A stretch of 64,000 bases of DNA from positions 62,001 to 126,000 of the forward strand of contig SVUK01000017.1 of NCBI GenBank assembly GCA_015063325.1, read 5' to 3'. The notes beneath the pieces were generated by a model. The model made no database searches. It was not told the DNA's origin and worked only from the letters and a program-made list of their open reading frames with translations. Of the stretch, positions 23,749-33,429 are shown one piece after another; the first letter of the stretch is position 1; every line of letters begins with the position of its first letter. This stretch comes from Oscillospiraceae bacterium (lineage in GTDB: Bacteria; Bacillota; Clostridia; Oscillospirales; CAG-272). Made by a program: the position numbers and the translations under genes.

Positions 23749-25104
23749 ATGTTTCAGACGTTTAAGAACGCGTGGAAAATCCCGGATCTCCGGAAAAAAA
23801 TGCTCTTTACCCTGATGATCATTCTCCTTTACCGCATTGGTGCAAACCTGTTCGTTCCGTTTGTCAATGTTGACGCAATCGTCAGCCAGACGCACACCCA
23901 AGAGCTGACTGCAGGCGTTTTCGGAATGCTCAGCCTGTTCTCGGGCGGTGCATTTGAGCAGGCAACCCTGTTCGCGCTTTCGGTTTCGCCGTATATCACC
24001 GCATCTATCGTCATCCAGCTCTTGACGATTGCCATTCCTGCATTGGAGCGGCTTTCCAAACAGGGCGAGGAAGGCAAAAAGAAGATCAACCAGATCACGC
24101 GTATCGTAACGGTCGTCCTTGCTTTGATCACTGCTTACGGATATGTGAAATTGCTCGAAAGTTACGGCTTGTTGCTGATTGATAAAGAGGCAAACAAAGC
24201 AATGTACTATTTCGGCATGGTGACCATGGTTGCGGCATTCTGTGCCGGTGCTTCGATCATTATGTGGCTTGCTGAGCGCATCAATGATTACGGAATCGGC
24301 AACGGTATTTCTATCATCCTGTTCGCAAACATCATTTCCCGTGCAGCTACGATGATTACCGAACTGCGCAACCTGATGATGTCTTCCAACTATGATGAGA
24401 TTACCAGCCAGCAGCAATGGAAAACCGGCGGCGAACTTGCCATCGGTATTACCGAAGTCGTTATCTTTGTGGTCGTTTTTGCTGCATTGATCGGCTTTAT
24501 CGTTTGGTTTACCAATTCGGAAAGAAGAATTCCGATTCAATATGCCAAACGCGTGGTCGGACGCAAAATGTATGGCGGACAAAACAGCAATCTGCCGCTT
24601 AAGCTCAACATGGCAGGTGTTATGCCCATCATCTTTGCAAGCTCCATCGTTTCCATCCTTCCCACCATTGCTAATTTTACGGGCGGCGGTTTCCAAACCT
24701 TCGTTCAAAACTGGTTGGATAGCGGAACACCTATTTATATCATTTCCTATATTGTTCTGATTTGGTTGTTCTCTTATTTCTACATTATGATTTCTTTCAA
24801 TCCTGTAGAAGTATCGAACAATATCAGAAGTCAGGGCGGCTCGGTTCCGGGTATTCGCCCCGGTAAACCGACCTCGGATTATATCAAGAAGATCCTGAAC
24901 CGTATTACCACGCTTGGCGCATTCTTCCTGATTTTGGTTGCCGGTGTTCCGATGATTATCGGTGCAACCGTTCCGGATTTCGCAAGACTTGCCACATTCG
25001 GCGGTTCTTCGTTGCTGATTCTCGTTGGTGTTGCACTGGAGACCGCACAGCAGCTCGAAGCGCAAATGTCGATGCGGAACTACAAGGGTTTCTTGGATAA
25101 TTGA
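23749..25104 (+). CDS. secY: Preprotein translocase subunit SecY
   Basis: A 451-residue channel of the Sec translocon with ten predicted membrane helices. Family marks include [15 protein letters not shown] after helix 1, the plug region [21 protein letters not shown]... and the cytoplasmic loop [19 protein letters not shown] that contacts SecA and the ribosome. GAGGAGG from the rplO end serves as its ribosome binding site. Confidence 0.98.
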   Translation: MFQTFKNAWKIPDLRKKMLFTLMIILLYRIGANLFVPFVNVDAIVSQTHTQELTAGVFGMLSLFSGGAFEQATLFALSVSPYITASIVIQLLTIAIPALERLSKQGEEGKKKINQITRIVTVVLALITAYGYVKLLESYGLLLIDKEANKAMYYFGMVTMVAAFCAGASIIMWLAERINDYGIGNGISIILFANIISRAATMITELRNLMMSSNYDEITSQQQWKTGGELAIGITEVVIFVVVFAALIGFIVWFTNSERRIPIQYAKRVVGRKMYGGQNSNLPLKLNMAGVMPIIFASSIVSILPTIANFTGGGFQTFVQNWLDSGTPIYIISYIVLIWLFSYFYIMISFNPVEVSNNIRSQGGSVPGIRPGKPTSDYIKKILNRITTLGAFFLILVAGVPMIIGATVPDFARLATFGGSSLLILVGVALETAQQLEAQMSMRNYKGFLDN

Positions 25105-25127
25105 TTGCAGAAAGGAACCAACTCCAC

Positions 25128-25766
25128 ATGAAAATTATTTTACTTGGAGCACCCGGAGCGGGAAAAGGAACCCAATCTGCAAACATTTCCGAAAAATACA
25201 ACATTCCTGCGATTGCTACGGGTGATATTCTCCGTGCGGCAATCAAAAACGGAACCGAACTCGGCAAAGCCGCAAAGTCGTATATCGACGCCGGCAAGCT
25301 GGTTCCGGACGAAGTTGTAATCGGAATCATCAAAGACTATCTCGGCTCCGATGCCTGCAAAAACGGCTTTATTCTCGATGGCTTTCCGCGCTCAATCCCT
25401 CAGGCGGAGGCGCTGGACGCTATGGGCGTAAAGATCGACGTTGTGCTTTCCATCGAAGTTCCGGATGAAAAGATCATTGAACGCATGAGCGGACGTCGCG
25501 TCTGCCCGTGCGGAGCATCTTACCACGTGCTTTACAAAGCACCTGCAAAAGAGGGAATTTGCGACAAATGCGGTCAGGCGCTTTACGTGCGTGCCGATGA
25601 CGCCGCAGAAACCGTCAAGAGCAGACTGGAAACCTTCCATGCACAAACCGAGCCCCTGAAGGCTTTCTACGCCAAAAAAGGCAATCTCGCGACCGTGCAA
25701 GGACAGGAAGAGGTTGCGGACACAACTCGTCTTGTGTTCGAGGCGCTTCGTCCCTATGAGGCGTAA
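25128..25766 (+). CDS. adk: Adenylate kinase
   Basis: A 212-residue enzyme interconverting ATP + AMP and 2 ADP. The P-loop [10 protein letters not shown] (7-16), ATGDILR, the AMP-site segment [16 protein letters not shown] and a long LID are present. The LID has a zinc-type knuckle, but the first pair is CPC (one residue between cysteines) instead of CxxC, while the second is the usual CDKC. The start at 25128 gives the canonical [12 protein letters not shown]; an in-frame ATT-near start at 25101 would overlap secY. Confidence 0.97.
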   Translation: MKIILLGAPGAGKGTQSANISEKYNIPAIATGDILRAAIKNGTELGKAAKSYIDAGKLVPDEVVIGIIKDYLGSDACKNGFILDGFPRSIPQAEALDAMGVKIDVVLSIEVPDEKIIERMSGRRVCPCGASYHVLYKAPAKEGICDKCGQALYVRADDAAETVKSRLETFHAQTEPLKAFYAKKGNLATVQGQEEVADTTRLVFEALRPYEA

Positions 25767-25769
25767 GCA

Positions 25770-26531
25770 ATGATCCACTTAAAGAATTCTCAACAGATCA
25801 CTCTGATGAAGGACGCAGGCCGTATCACGGGAGAAGCGCTTTTGCTTGCCCGTGATATGGTCCGCCCCGGAATCACGACCTATGAGATCGACGAAGCAAT
25901 TCGCCGGTATATCGAAAAATGCGGAGCTGTGCCCACCTTTTTGGGGTACGGCGGCTTTCCGGCAAGCGCTTGTATCAGCGTAAACGATGAGGTCATCCAT
26001 GGCATTCCTTCCAAAAAGAAGGTGCTTAAGGAGGGCGATATCGTCAAGATTGACACCGGTGCTACCTACCGCGGCTATGTTGGCGATTCGGCAAGAACCA
26101 TTCCGGTTGGAACGGTGAGCGCCGAGGCGCAAAAACTGATTGAAGTGACAAGAACAAGTTTCTTCAAAGGGGTAGAGCAGGTCAAGGTCGGAAACCGTTT
26201 GGGTGATATTGGCGCCGCTATTGACGGATATGTTGTGGCGAACGGTTTTTCTACCGTCAAACGCTATGTCGGTCATGGGATCGGGACAGATATGCACGAA
26301 CCGCCCGACGTTCCCAATTACGGAACGGCAGGCAGAGGCATTCGGCTTTGCGCCGGGATGACCATTGCAATCGAACCGATGGTGAATGTTGGCAGAGAAG
26401 ACGTGCGCGAACTGCCCGACGGATGGACGGTGAAAACCGCCGACGGAAAGCTTTCGGCACACTATGAAAACACGATTGCGCTGACAAGCGACGGTGTTCT
26501 GATTCTGACGCAAGTGGAACAAGACTTCTGA
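25770..26531 (+). CDS. map: Type I methionine aminopeptidase
   Basis: A 253-residue metalloprotease removing N-terminal Met from nascent proteins. The five metal ligands are visible: the Asp in [12 protein letters not shown] (two), the His in [12 protein letters not shown], and Glu in IAIEPMV and YENTIAL. It begins 3 bases after adk with a weak ribosome binding site and is followed by infA. Confidence 0.97.
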   Translation: MIHLKNSQQITLMKDAGRITGEALLLARDMVRPGITTYEIDEAIRRYIEKCGAVPTFLGYGGFPASACISVNDEVIHGIPSKKKVLKEGDIVKIDTGATYRGYVGDSARTIPVGTVSAEAQKLIEVTRTSFFKGVEQVKVGNRLGDIGAAIDGYVVANGFSTVKRYVGHGIGTDMHEPPDVPNYGTAGRGIRLCAGMTIAIEPMVNVGREDVRELPDGWTVKTADGKLSAHYENTIALTSDGVLILTQVEQDF

Positions 26532-26551
26532 ATGGATTGGAGGGGATTATT

Positions 26552-26773
26552 CTGGCACAGAAAGATGACGTGATCGAATTTGAAGGTACTGTCGTTGAGG
26601 CTCTGCCCAACGCCAACTTCAAGGTGAAATTGCCCAATGGGCATATTGTCACCGCCCATATTTCGGGCAAACTTCGCATGAACTATATCAGAATTCTGCC
26701 GGGAGATCGCGTAACGGTTGAGGTTTCGGTTTACGACCTGACCAAAGGACGCATTACCTGGCGCGCAAAATAA
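26552..26773 (+). CDS. infA: Translation initiation factor IF-1 with a CTG start
   Basis: A 73-residue OB-fold factor that covers the 30S A site during initiation. [22 protein letters not shown] and [18 protein letters not shown] are diagnostic. There is no ATG, GTG or well-placed TTG: the Shine-Dalgarno GGAGGGG (26539-26545) is followed after 6 bases by CTG (26552), which gives the expected start M-A-Q-K-D-D-V. Codons 26546 and 26549 are ATT, also possible rare starts. A TTG at 26537 would put the ribosome binding site inside the gene and add five residues not found in the family. See findings. Confidence 0.93.
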   Translation: MAQKDDVIEFEGTVVEALPNANFKVKLPNGHIVTAHISGKLRMNYIRILPGDRVTVEVSVYDLTKGRITWRAK

Positions 26774-26799
26774 CGCGAGAAAGGAATGGTAACGACACA

Positions 26800-26913
26800 A
26801 TGAAAGTGAAACCATCCGTGAAAAAGATCTGCGATAAATGCAAGATCATCAAAAGAAAAGGCAAAATTATGGTCATTTGCGAAAACCCCAAGCACAAGCA
26901 GAGACAGGGTTGA
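26800..26913 (+). CDS. rpmJ: 50S ribosomal protein L36 (bL36)
   Basis: A 37-residue zinc-ribbon protein of the 50S subunit: [19 protein letters not shown] start, Cys11, Cys14, Cys27 and His33-type ligand near the end, closing in KHKQRQG. The presence of the zinc ligands marks the C+ paralogue. AAAGGAATG lies about 14 bases upstream. Confidence 0.97.
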   Translation: MKVKPSVKKICDKCKIIKRKGKIMVICENPKHKQRQG

Positions 26914-26962
26914 GCAAAAGAACCGGAAAAGCCGAAATTTCAACAGAAAGGTGAGTTAAGAA

Positions 26963-27331
26963 ATGGCTCGTATTGCTGGTGTTGATATCCCGAATAACAA
27001 GCGCGTTGAAATCGCTCTGACCTATATTTACGGGATCGGACGCAAGAGCGCAAACGATATCCTTGCAAAAACCGGTGTCAATCCCGATACCCGTGCAAAG
27101 GATTTGACCGAGGACGAAGTTGCAAAGCTTCGTGATGAGATCGAAAATTCTTACACCGTTGAAGGTGATCTCCGCCGTGATGTTGCGATGAACATCAAAC
27201 GTATGGTGGAAATCAACTGCTACCGCGGCATCCGTCACAGAAAAGGACTTCCCGTGCGTGGACAGAGAACCAAAACGAATGCAAGAACTCGCAAAGGTCC
27301 CGCAAAGACCATTGCAAACAAGAAGAAGTAA
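26963..27331 (+). CDS. rpsM: 30S ribosomal protein S13 (uS13)
   Basis: A 122-residue head protein forming bridges to the 50S and touching the P-site t[22 protein letters not shown], the helix-two-turn-helix and the [21 protein letters not shown] signature are complete. Confidence 0.98.
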   Translation: MARIAGVDIPNNKRVEIALTYIYGIGRKSANDILAKTGVNPDTRAKDLTEDEVAKLRDEIENSYTVEGDLRRDVAMNIKRMVEINCYRGIRHRKGLPVRGQRTKTNARTRKGPAKTIANKKK

Positions 27332-27348
27332 AGGAGTGGAATCTGAAA

Positions 27349-27750
27349 ATGGCAAAAGCAGCAACTACCAAGAAAGTTGTGAAAAAACGCCGCGAAAGAA
27401 AAAATATTGAAAAAGGCGCCGTTCATATTCAGACAACTTTCAATAACACGATCGTTACCATTTCCGATGTGAATGGCAATGCGATCTCTTGGGCATCTGC
27501 CGGTGAACTCGGATTTAAGGGTTCCAGAAAATCCACTGCATTCGCCGCGCAGTCCGCATCCGAAACTGCCGCAAAAGCAGCAATGGAACATGGCTTGAAA
27601 TCGGTTGAAGTATTTGTAAAAGGTCCCGGTCAGGGGCGTGAATCCGCGATTCGCGCACTGGAAACTGTTGGTTTGCAAATCACCATGATCAAGGATGTTA
27701 CACCCATTCCGCACAACGGTTGCAGACCGCCGAAGCGTAGACGCGTTTAA
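27349..27750 (+). CDS. rpsK: 30S ribosomal protein S11 (uS11)
   Basis: A 133-residue platform protein at the mRNA exit. [19 protein letters not shown], the [16 protein letters not shown] segment and the ending [17 protein letters not shown] (here [14 protein letters not shown]) are diagnostic. Confidence 0.98.
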   Translation: MAKAATTKKVVKKRRERKNIEKGAVHIQTTFNNTIVTISDVNGNAISWASAGELGFKGSRKSTAFAAQSASETAAKAAMEHGLKSVEVFVKGPGQGRESAIRALETVGLQITMIKDVTPIPHNGCRPPKRRRV

Positions 27751-27772
27751 TTTTTGGTGGAGGTAAAAAAAC

Positions 27773-28399
27773 ATGGCAAGATATACAGGTCCCGTTTGCA
27801 GACTCTGCCGCAGAGAAGGCACAAAACTGTTCCTCAAGGGTGATCGCTGCACAAGCGGCAAATGCGCGCTTGACCGCAGAAGCACCGTTCCCGGACAGCA
27901 CGGCGCTGCAAACAAAAAAGTAAGAGAATACGGAATGCAGCTGCGCGAAAAGCAGAAGACCAGACGGTATTACGGCGTTCTGGAAAAGCAGTTCGTAAAC
28001 TATTTTGAAGAAGCTGATCGCAAAGAAGGTATGACCGGTGAAAACCTGATCTGCCTTTTGGAAAGAAGACTGGACAATGTTGTTTACAGAATGGGCTTTG
28101 CCGCTTCTCATAAGGAGGCTCGTCAGCTCGTCCTGCACGGACATTTCACTCTTAACGGCAAAAAGGTCAACATCCCGTCCCTGATCGTAAAGGCAGGCGA
28201 TGTGATCACCGTAAAGGAAACCAGCCGCTCTTCCGAAAAGTTTAAAGCGTTGGCAGAAGCTGCCGCTACGCACACCGCTCCGAAGTGGCTTGATGTGAAT
28301 GCGGAAGCATTTACCGCAAAAGTCGTTGCGCTTCCCGAGAGAGAAGACGTTGACTTTGACTTCAATGAACAGCTGATCGTCGAACTTTATTCCAAGTAA
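27773..28399 (+). CDS. rpsD: 30S ribosomal protein S4 (uS4), zinc-finger form
   Basis: A 208-residue primary 16S-binding protein that starts 30S body assembly. The N-terminus has a four-cysteine zinc site (Cys9, Cys12, Cys26, Cys31), the S4 RNA-binding domain is at about 97-160 ([20 protein letters not shown]). In Bacillus S4 represses its own gene; no such structure is obvious here, where rpsD is inside the alpha operon. Confidence 0.98.
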   Translation: MARYTGPVCRLCRREGTKLFLKGDRCTSGKCALDRRSTVPGQHGAANKKVREYGMQLREKQKTRRYYGVLEKQFVNYFEEADRKEGMTGENLICLLERRLDNVVYRMGFAASHKEARQLVLHGHFTLNGKKVNIPSLIVKAGDVITVKETSRSSEKFKALAEAAATHTAPKWLDVNAEAFTAKVVALPEREDVDFDFNEQLIVELYSK

Positions 28400-28490
28400 T
28401 CTCCCGCGCCCGCGATGCGGATGCACTTGGAAGCAGTCCGTATCGAAAAACGCACACTGACCACAAATCAATTATAGGAGGATATTTGGA

Positions 28491-29471
28491 ATGAATGAGA
28501 TAGAGATCGAAAAGCCAGTCATTACAACGCAGGATTTGAATGATGACCATACCCATGGCATCTTCGTGCTGGAACCGCTGGAACGCGGCTACGGAATTAC
28601 CATCGGCAACTCGATGCGTCGGATTCTGCTTAGCTCGCTGCCCGGAGTTGCGGTTACCAGTATCAAAATTGACGGTGTTCTGCATGAGTTCTCTACGATT
28701 CCCGGCGTCAAGGAAGACGTTACCGAAATCGTTCTGAATGTCAAGGGCATTACGGCAAAACTGTTTTGCCAAGGTCCCAAAACTGTCGTAATCGACGTTA
28801 CCGGTGAACGCGACGTTACCGCCGGAGATATCAAGGCGGATTCCGATATCGAAATTCTCAATCCAGACCACCATATTGCAACGGTTGGCGAGGGTGAGCG
28901 TTTCTACATGGAACTGACGTTTGCAAACGGACGCGGCTATGTTTCGCAGGAGCGGAACAAACTGGAAGCCGGCATGGCGCTCGGCGGATCAGCATCCGCG
29001 CCGATCGGTACCATTTATACCGATTCGATCTTTACACCGGTCTATAATGTGAAATACACGGTTGATAACACCCGTGTCGGTAACATTACCGACTACGATA
29101 AACTCACGCTGGAAGTGCTCACCAACGGAACCATCTCGGCAAGAGACGCTGTTTCGCTTGGAGCCAAGATTCTCAACGAGCATCTCAACCTCTTTGTAAA
29201 CCTCTCCGAGGAAACGAAGGGGCAGAAGGTGATGATCGAACGCCAAGAAACCCAAAGAGAACGGGTTCTTGAGATGACCATTGAGGAACTTGACATGTCG
29301 GTTCGTTCTTTCAACTGCTTGAAACGTGCCGGCATTGACACGGTCGAAGATTTGACCAACCGCACCGAGGAGGATATGATCAAAGTCCGCAACCTCGGCA
29401 AAAAATCTCTGGAAGAGGTTATTCAAAAGCTCCACTCGTTGGGACTCGACCTGAAAAGAGAAGAAGATTAA
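28491..29471 (+). CDS. rpoA: DNA-directed RNA polymerase subunit alpha
   Basis: A 326-residue subunit. The N-terminal domain assembles the enzyme ([20 protein letters not shown]) and the C-terminal domain, after a linker near 235-250, binds UP elements and activators ([24 protein letters not shown]). Normal length. A 91-base spacer without a promoter separates it from rpsD; TAGGAGG is its ribosome binding site. Confidence 0.98.
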   Translation: MNEIEIEKPVITTQDLNDDHTHGIFVLEPLERGYGITIGNSMRRILLSSLPGVAVTSIKIDGVLHEFSTIPGVKEDVTEIVLNVKGITAKLFCQGPKTVVIDVTGERDVTAGDIKADSDIEILNPDHHIATVGEGERFYMELTFANGRGYVSQERNKLEAGMALGGSASAPIGTIYTDSIFTPVYNVKYTVDNTRVGNITDYDKLTLEVLTNGTISARDAVSLGAKILNEHLNLFVNLSEETKGQKVMIERQETQRERVLEMTIEELDMSVRSFNCLKRAGIDTVEDLTNRTEEDMIKVRNLGKKSLEEVIQKLHSLGLDLKREED

Positions 29472-29528
29472 TCTTCAAAACAATCGCATTGAATACTGAT
29501 TTGTATAACGCAGAAGGAGGGACATAAA

Positions 29529-30041
29529 ATGCCCGGAACAAGAAAACTCGGCAGACCGACCGCGCACCGCATTGCAATGCTTCGCGGAATGGTTACCCTG
29601 CTCTTAGAGAACGGACAGATCGAAACGACGCTTACCAGAGCGAAGGAAGTTCGTTCCATGGCGGAAAAAATGATTACGCTCGGCAAGAAAAACACCCTTG
29701 CCAGTCGTCGTGCCGCACTTGCTTATATCACCAAGGAGGATGTTGTCAGCAAACTGTTCAACGAAATCGCTCCCGGATATGCAAAGCGCAACGGCGGTTA
29801 TACGCAAATCTTCAAGCTCGGTGCTCGCAGAGGTGACGCAGCCGAAATGGCAATCGTTCGCCTGATTGATAAGGACGCAACCGAGGAGAAGAAAGTTGCT
29901 CCTGCCGCAAAGAAACCTGCGGCAAAGAAGCCGGCAGCCAAGAAAGCCGCTCCTGCAGAAGCTGCTGAGGCTCCCAAGAAAACTACTACGCGCAAAAAAG
30001 CTGCTCCCAAAGCAGAAGAAAAGCCTGCTGAAGAGAACTGA
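29529..30041 (+). CDS. rplQ: 50S ribosomal protein L17 (bL17) with Lys/Ala/Pro tail
   Basis: A 170-residue protein. Residues 1-118 are the normal bL17 ([37 protein letters not shown]). The last 50 residues are a low-complexity histone-like tail with repeats of AAKKPA and APK, absent from the 115-130 residue relatives. Last gene of the superoperon, followed by a strong terminator. Confidence 0.97.
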   Translation: MPGTRKLGRPTAHRIAMLRGMVTLLLENGQIETTLTRAKEVRSMAEKMITLGKKNTLASRRAALAYITKEDVVSKLFNEIAPGYAKRNGGYTQIFKLGARRGDAAEMAIVRLIDKDATEEKKVAPAAKKPAAKKPAAKKAAPAEAAEAPKKTTTRKKAAPKAEEKPAEEN

Positions 30042-30051
30042 TGCGCAAACA

Positions 30052-30087
30052 AAAAACAGCCGACCGGAATCCGGTCGGCTGTTTTTA
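30052..30087 (+). terminator. Terminator of the S10-spc-alpha superoperon
   Basis: Stem CAGCCGACCGG/CCGGTCGGCTG (30058-30068 with 30072-30082), 3-base loop, T5, 11 bases after the rplQ stop. A-rich on the left, so it may also serve the convergent YccF gene. Confidence 0.92.
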
Positions 30088-30099
30088 TCTCGTTTATTA

Positions 30100-30465
30100 T
30101 TACTGTGCGGATTCGACGGTGGCGCCGAAGGGGATCAGACCCAACGTTGCAAGTTTGAAGCACTGCTTGCCAAACGGAATACCGATGATGGTGATGCAGT
30201 AGATCACGCCGAGAACGATGTAGCTGATGGCAAATCCGAGTCCGCCAAAGATGATCCAGATGATGTTTGCGATCGGGTGCTTGCCAAAGTCGGTCTTTAC
30301 CACTTTTCCAAAGGGGAAGAGCACCAGTCCCGCAATTTTGAAGCACTGTTTGCCAAACGGAATACCGATGATGGTGATGCACCAAAGAACGCCCGCGAGG
30401 AACCAGCTGATTGCGGAAAGAAGTCCGCCGAACAGGAACCAGATAATGTTGCCGAGTGTTTTCAT
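30100..30465 (-). CDS. YccF domain-containing membrane protein
   Basis: A 121-residue inner-membrane protein made of two copies of the YccF unit: the block with CITIIGIPFGKQCFK occurs at about residues 29-43 and again at 89-103, each after a NIIWxxFGG helix. Function is unknown in all bacteria known to me. GGAGGATAAC lies upstream of the ATG, and a TATAAT-like box at about 30497. Monocistronic, convergent with rplQ. Confidence 0.88.
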   Translation of the reverse strand: MKTLGNIIWFLFGGLLSAISWFLAGVLWCITIIGIPFGKQCFKIAGLVLFPFGKVVKTDFGKHPIANIIWIIFGGLGFAISYIVLGVIYCITIIGIPFGKQCFKLATLGLIPFGATVESAQ

Positions 30466-30583
30466 GTATGTTATCCTCCTTTTAAAGGTGCCATTATTAT
30501 AGCATTTCTTTCCAAAAATATTGTTTTTTTCTACAATTTGTGATAAAATAGTAATCAGCGAACCATTAACGAGGTAAAATGGG

Positions 30584-31660
30584 ATGATAGATGTTGTTGC
30601 GGCGTTGATTTTGCGGAATCGAAACGGGCAAACCGAAATGATGATTTGTCAAAGACCGGCAAACAAAGCGCGCGGACTGCTTTGGGAGTTCGTAGGCGGC
30701 AAGATTGAACCGGGAGAAACGCCTCGGCAGGCGCTTGCGCGCGAATGCAGGGAGGAGTTAGGCGTTTCCGTTTGCATTGGGTTACCGTTTATTTCGGTAG
30801 TTCATGAATACCCGGATTTAACCATTCGACTCTCCCTTTTTCAAACGATTTTGCCGGACGGTGAAATACCGAAAAAACTGGAACATAACGACATTCGTTG
30901 GATTCTTCCGGAAGAGATTGGGCAATATTCGTTCTGCCCGGCGGACGAAACCGTTTTGGAAAAAATTCAAAGGGAAGGATTGCCGCGTCTTTCCGATTTG
31001 CAAGCCGCGCTTTTTTCTTTGCAGGATCTTCCATACCGCAAATTTCAAGTATCCCTCATGCCAACCGTCAATCCCGAAACGGTGATCGGTATTCGGACGC
31101 CGCGATTGCGTGCATTTGCAAAATCCTTTTCTCAAACGGACGGGGCAATCTCATTTTTAAAGGAATTGCCGCATACCTATTTTGAAGAGAACAATCTCCA
31201 TGCTTTTTTGATAGAGCAAATGAGTGATTATGCCCAAACGATTGCCGCGTTGGACACGTTTTTACCGTATGTGGACAACTGGGCGACCTGCGATTCGCTT
31301 TCCCCAAAATGTTTTCGCAAAAACCATGTCGAATTGCGGAAAGAAATCGATCGCTGGCTTTCTTCGCCGCATGTCTATGTTGTCCGTTTTGCAATCAAAA
31401 CCCTGATGGTCGAATTTCTCGGCGATGATTTTCTTCCGAACGATCCGGAGCGGCTTGCGGCGTTTCAAACCGAGGAATATTACCTGCAAATGATGATTGC
31501 GTGGTATTTTGCAACCGCGCTTGTCAAGCGACCGGACGAGATTTTGCCGTTTTTCCGTTCCGGTGCGCTGGATCCAAAAATCCGCAAAATGGCGGTGCGA
31601 AAAGCAAAAGACAGTTATCGTATTTCCAAAGAGCAAAAAGAACTTTTGAATCAACTTTGA
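30584..31660 (+). CDS. NUDIX hydrolase fused to AlkD-type DNA alkylation repair protein
   Basis: A 358-residue fusion. Residues 1-130 are a MutT-like NUDIX domain with the box GGKIEPGETPRQALARECREELG-type core (key residues G, E, R-E, E-E, G all present), which would remove oxidised nucleotides such as 8-oxo-dGTP. From about 145 to the end is an AlkD-like HEAT-repeat glycosylase with YVDNWATCDSLSPK and the later HVYVVRFAIKTLM helix, which in relatives releases alkylated purines from DNA. Both parts look complete. The ribosome binding site is modest (GAGG, 9 bases). ribF follows 22 bases later. Confidence 0.85.
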   Translation: MIDVVAALILRNRNGQTEMMICQRPANKARGLLWEFVGGKIEPGETPRQALARECREELGVSVCIGLPFISVVHEYPDLTIRLSLFQTILPDGEIPKKLEHNDIRWILPEEIGQYSFCPADETVLEKIQREGLPRLSDLQAALFSLQDLPYRKFQVSLMPTVNPETVIGIRTPRLRAFAKSFSQTDGAISFLKELPHTYFEENNLHAFLIEQMSDYAQTIAALDTFLPYVDNWATCDSLSPKCFRKNHVELRKEIDRWLSSPHVYVVRFAIKTLMVEFLGDDFLPNDPERLAAFQTEEYYLQMMIAWYFATALVKRPDEILPFFRSGALDPKIRKMAVRKAKDSYRISKEQKELLNQL

Positions 31661-31682
31661 AATGGAAAGGAGGAATCTCATA

Positions 31683-32621
31683 GTGCAACCGGTCAAATTG
31701 ACCTGCATTTCGCTGCTGACAGGCAAGGAAATGCCGATTCCGTACAAGACAATTCTTTGCCTTGGAAACTTTGACGGCGTTCATCCCGGACATCTGGCGC
31801 TGATTCGCGAATCCATTCGGATCAGAAAAACGCTTGGCACGGATGTTCTTTGCGGCGCGTTCTGCTTTTGGGAGCATTCCTCCGATTTGCTTTTCCAACG
31901 TCCTGTTGAACATTTGAATTCTGCCGAGGAGCGAACGGAACTTTTTGCGAAAGCAGGTTTGGAATTTGTTATTTATGCAGATTTTGCCGATTTGCGCGCG
32001 CTTTCTCCGGAAGTCTTTGCAAAAGAAATTTTGGCAAACCAATGCCATTGCACAGCGGCGGTATGCGGCTTCAATTATCGCTTTGGAAAGGGCGCCGCCG
32101 GAACGGCGGAAGATCTTTCCCGATTGCTTGGCGCACCGGTTTCGGTTTGCCCGGCGGTAGAGATTGACGGTGCCCCCGTCAGCTCCACGCGTATCCGCAC
32201 AGCAATCCGGGAAGGAAAGGTTTCTGAAGCCGCACGTCTTTTAGGACGTCCGTTTACGTTGAAAGGACCCGTTAAACACGGAAAAGAGCTTGGGCGAAAG
32301 CTCGGATTTCCGACCGCCAATCAGGAATTTTCCCCCTTTGCAGCCGTTCCGCGACACGGCGTTTATGCGACCGACTGCTTTTTGGATGGCAAATGGTATC
32401 GTGGCGTCAGCAATGTGGGCAATCACCCAACTGTTGACGTACCTTCGACCGCAGTCAACTGCGAGACCTATCTTCTTGATTATGAGGGTGATCTTTACGG
32501 AAAAACATTGACGGTCGAATTCTTGCAGTTTTTGCGCCCTGAAAAGACATTTGAAAGCATAGAGACATTAAAAAAACAAATTGCTTTGGATGCTGAACAA
32601 GCAAGCAAATTTACAGAATAG
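31683..32621 (+). CDS. ribF: Bifunctional riboflavin kinase / FAD synthetase
   Basis: A 312-residue enzyme that makes FMN from riboflavin and then FAD. The N-terminal adenylyltransferase has GNFDGVHPGH (about 28-37) and VSSTRIRTAI; the C-terminal flavokinase has GRKLGFPTAN and NVGNHPTV. The chosen GTG start (31683) is 9 bases after AAGGAGG; the ATG at 31662 would include that site in the coding region. The next gene, a likely flavin-binding split-barrel protein, follows after 12 bases. Confidence 0.95.
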   Translation: MQPVKLTCISLLTGKEMPIPYKTILCLGNFDGVHPGHLALIRESIRIRKTLGTDVLCGAFCFWEHSSDLLFQRPVEHLNSAEERTELFAKAGLEFVIYADFADLRALSPEVFAKEILANQCHCTAAVCGFNYRFGKGAAGTAEDLSRLLGAPVSVCPAVEIDGAPVSSTRIRTAIREGKVSEAARLLGRPFTLKGPVKHGKELGRKLGFPTANQEFSPFAAVPRHGVYATDCFLDGKWYRGVSNVGNHPTVDVPSTAVNCETYLLDYEGDLYGKTLTVEFLQFLRPEKTFESIETLKKQIALDAEQASKFTE

Positions 32622-32633
32622 AGGAGAAGAACC

Positions 32634-33026
32634 ATGAACGAAATTTACGAGTTTCTCAAATCCTGCGGAACCTACTATCTGGCAACCGTTGAGGGAGATC
32701 AGCCGCGAGTTCGCCCGTTTGGAACGATTGATATTTTTGACGGCAAACTGGCGATTCAAACCGGCAAATGCAAGGACGTTTCCCGTCAGATGCACGCAAA
32801 CCCGAAAATTGAGATTTGCGCGTTTGAAAACGGAAAATGGATCCGTGTGGAGGCAACCGTCAAAGAGGACGCACGCGTGGAAGCGCAGGCGCATATGCTG
32901 GACGCCTATCCCGAACTGAAAGCCATGTACGCCGCCGGTGACGGAAACACCGAAATTTTCACGCTGGAGTCGGGCAAAGCCACCGTTTTTACCTTTGGCG
33001 GTGCGCCCAAAACCATTTTCTTCTGA
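32634..33026 (+). CDS. Pyridoxamine 5'-phosphate oxidase family protein (FMN-binding split barrel)
   Basis: A 130-residue protein of the PNPOx-like split-barrel fold, which usually binds FMN or F420. The segment YYLATVEGDQPRVRPFG at about residues 14-30 and the KDVSRQMHANPKIEIC helix-strand are typical. It is compact and lacks the C-terminal region of true PdxH. Its position after ribF agrees with flavin use. The reaction is not known. Confidence 0.85.
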   Translation: MNEIYEFLKSCGTYYLATVEGDQPRVRPFGTIDIFDGKLAIQTGKCKDVSRQMHANPKIEICAFENGKWIRVEATVKEDARVEAQAHMLDAYPELKAMYAAGDGNTEIFTLESGKATVFTFGGAPKTIFF

Positions 33027-33041
33027 TTTTTCCCGAAACGC

Positions 33042-33070
33042 TTGCATTTTGCGGCAAATTATGGTAAAAT
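33042..33070 (+). promoter_or_regulatory. Promoter of the cobalamin-controlled operon
   Basis: TTGCAT (33042-33047), 17-base spacer, TAAAAT (33065-33070). Confidence 0.65.
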
Positions 33071-33097
33071 AAACGGGTAAAAACCAAAATTGAATAC

Positions 33098-33270
33098 GCG
33101 ACCCTTGGGTTCAGCAAAGACAGCCGGCTGATTAACAGGGAAATTTCGGTGAAAATCCGAGGCAACAGTCATTACCGTAAGAAAATTCGCCAATGGCGAA
33201 TGAGGAGCGGCTTTCGCTCCGCAAGTCGGAAGACCTGCCGGGTCGTCAGAATCAGATCGGTATTTCCGGG
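33098..33270 (+). promoter_or_regulatory. Cobalamin (B12) riboswitch
   Basis: Core elements appear in the right order: AACAGGGAA (33134-33142), GGTGAAAATCC (33148-33158), CAACAGTCA, and the B12 box AGTCGGAAGACCTGCC ending at 33239, with loop sequence that can reach the expression platform. Spacing fits an adenosylcobalamin-class aptamer. A terminator follows at 33338. Confidence 0.88.
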
Positions 33271-33337
33271 CAATGGGGAGTGCGGATCGCGGAGAAGGTG
33301 GAACCCACAGGGCAGGGGTCTGCTTTTTTCGGCGTTC

Positions 33338-33373
33338 CCTCTTTCAAATTTGGAATTTGAAAGAGGCTTTTTT
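33338..33373 (+). terminator. Expression-platform terminator of the B12 riboswitch
   Basis: Perfect 13-bp stem (33338-33350 with 33354-33366), TGG loop and a C-T6 tail, between aptamer and first gene. It would stop transcription when cobalamin is bound. A weaker GCAG/CTGC-T6 hairpin sits at about 33312-33329. Confidence 0.8.
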
Positions 33374-33429
33374 CTGCGTACCGGAATTTCGATAGATTTT
33401 TCATTTTTCAAAAACAAGGAGAAAAGAAA

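Noticed and set aside
23524..25065. 513-codon open frame on the minus strand opposite secY
   Set aside because: It is a shadow of the secY frame with a His/Asn/Gln/Arg-rich low-complexity product, no start signal and no family.
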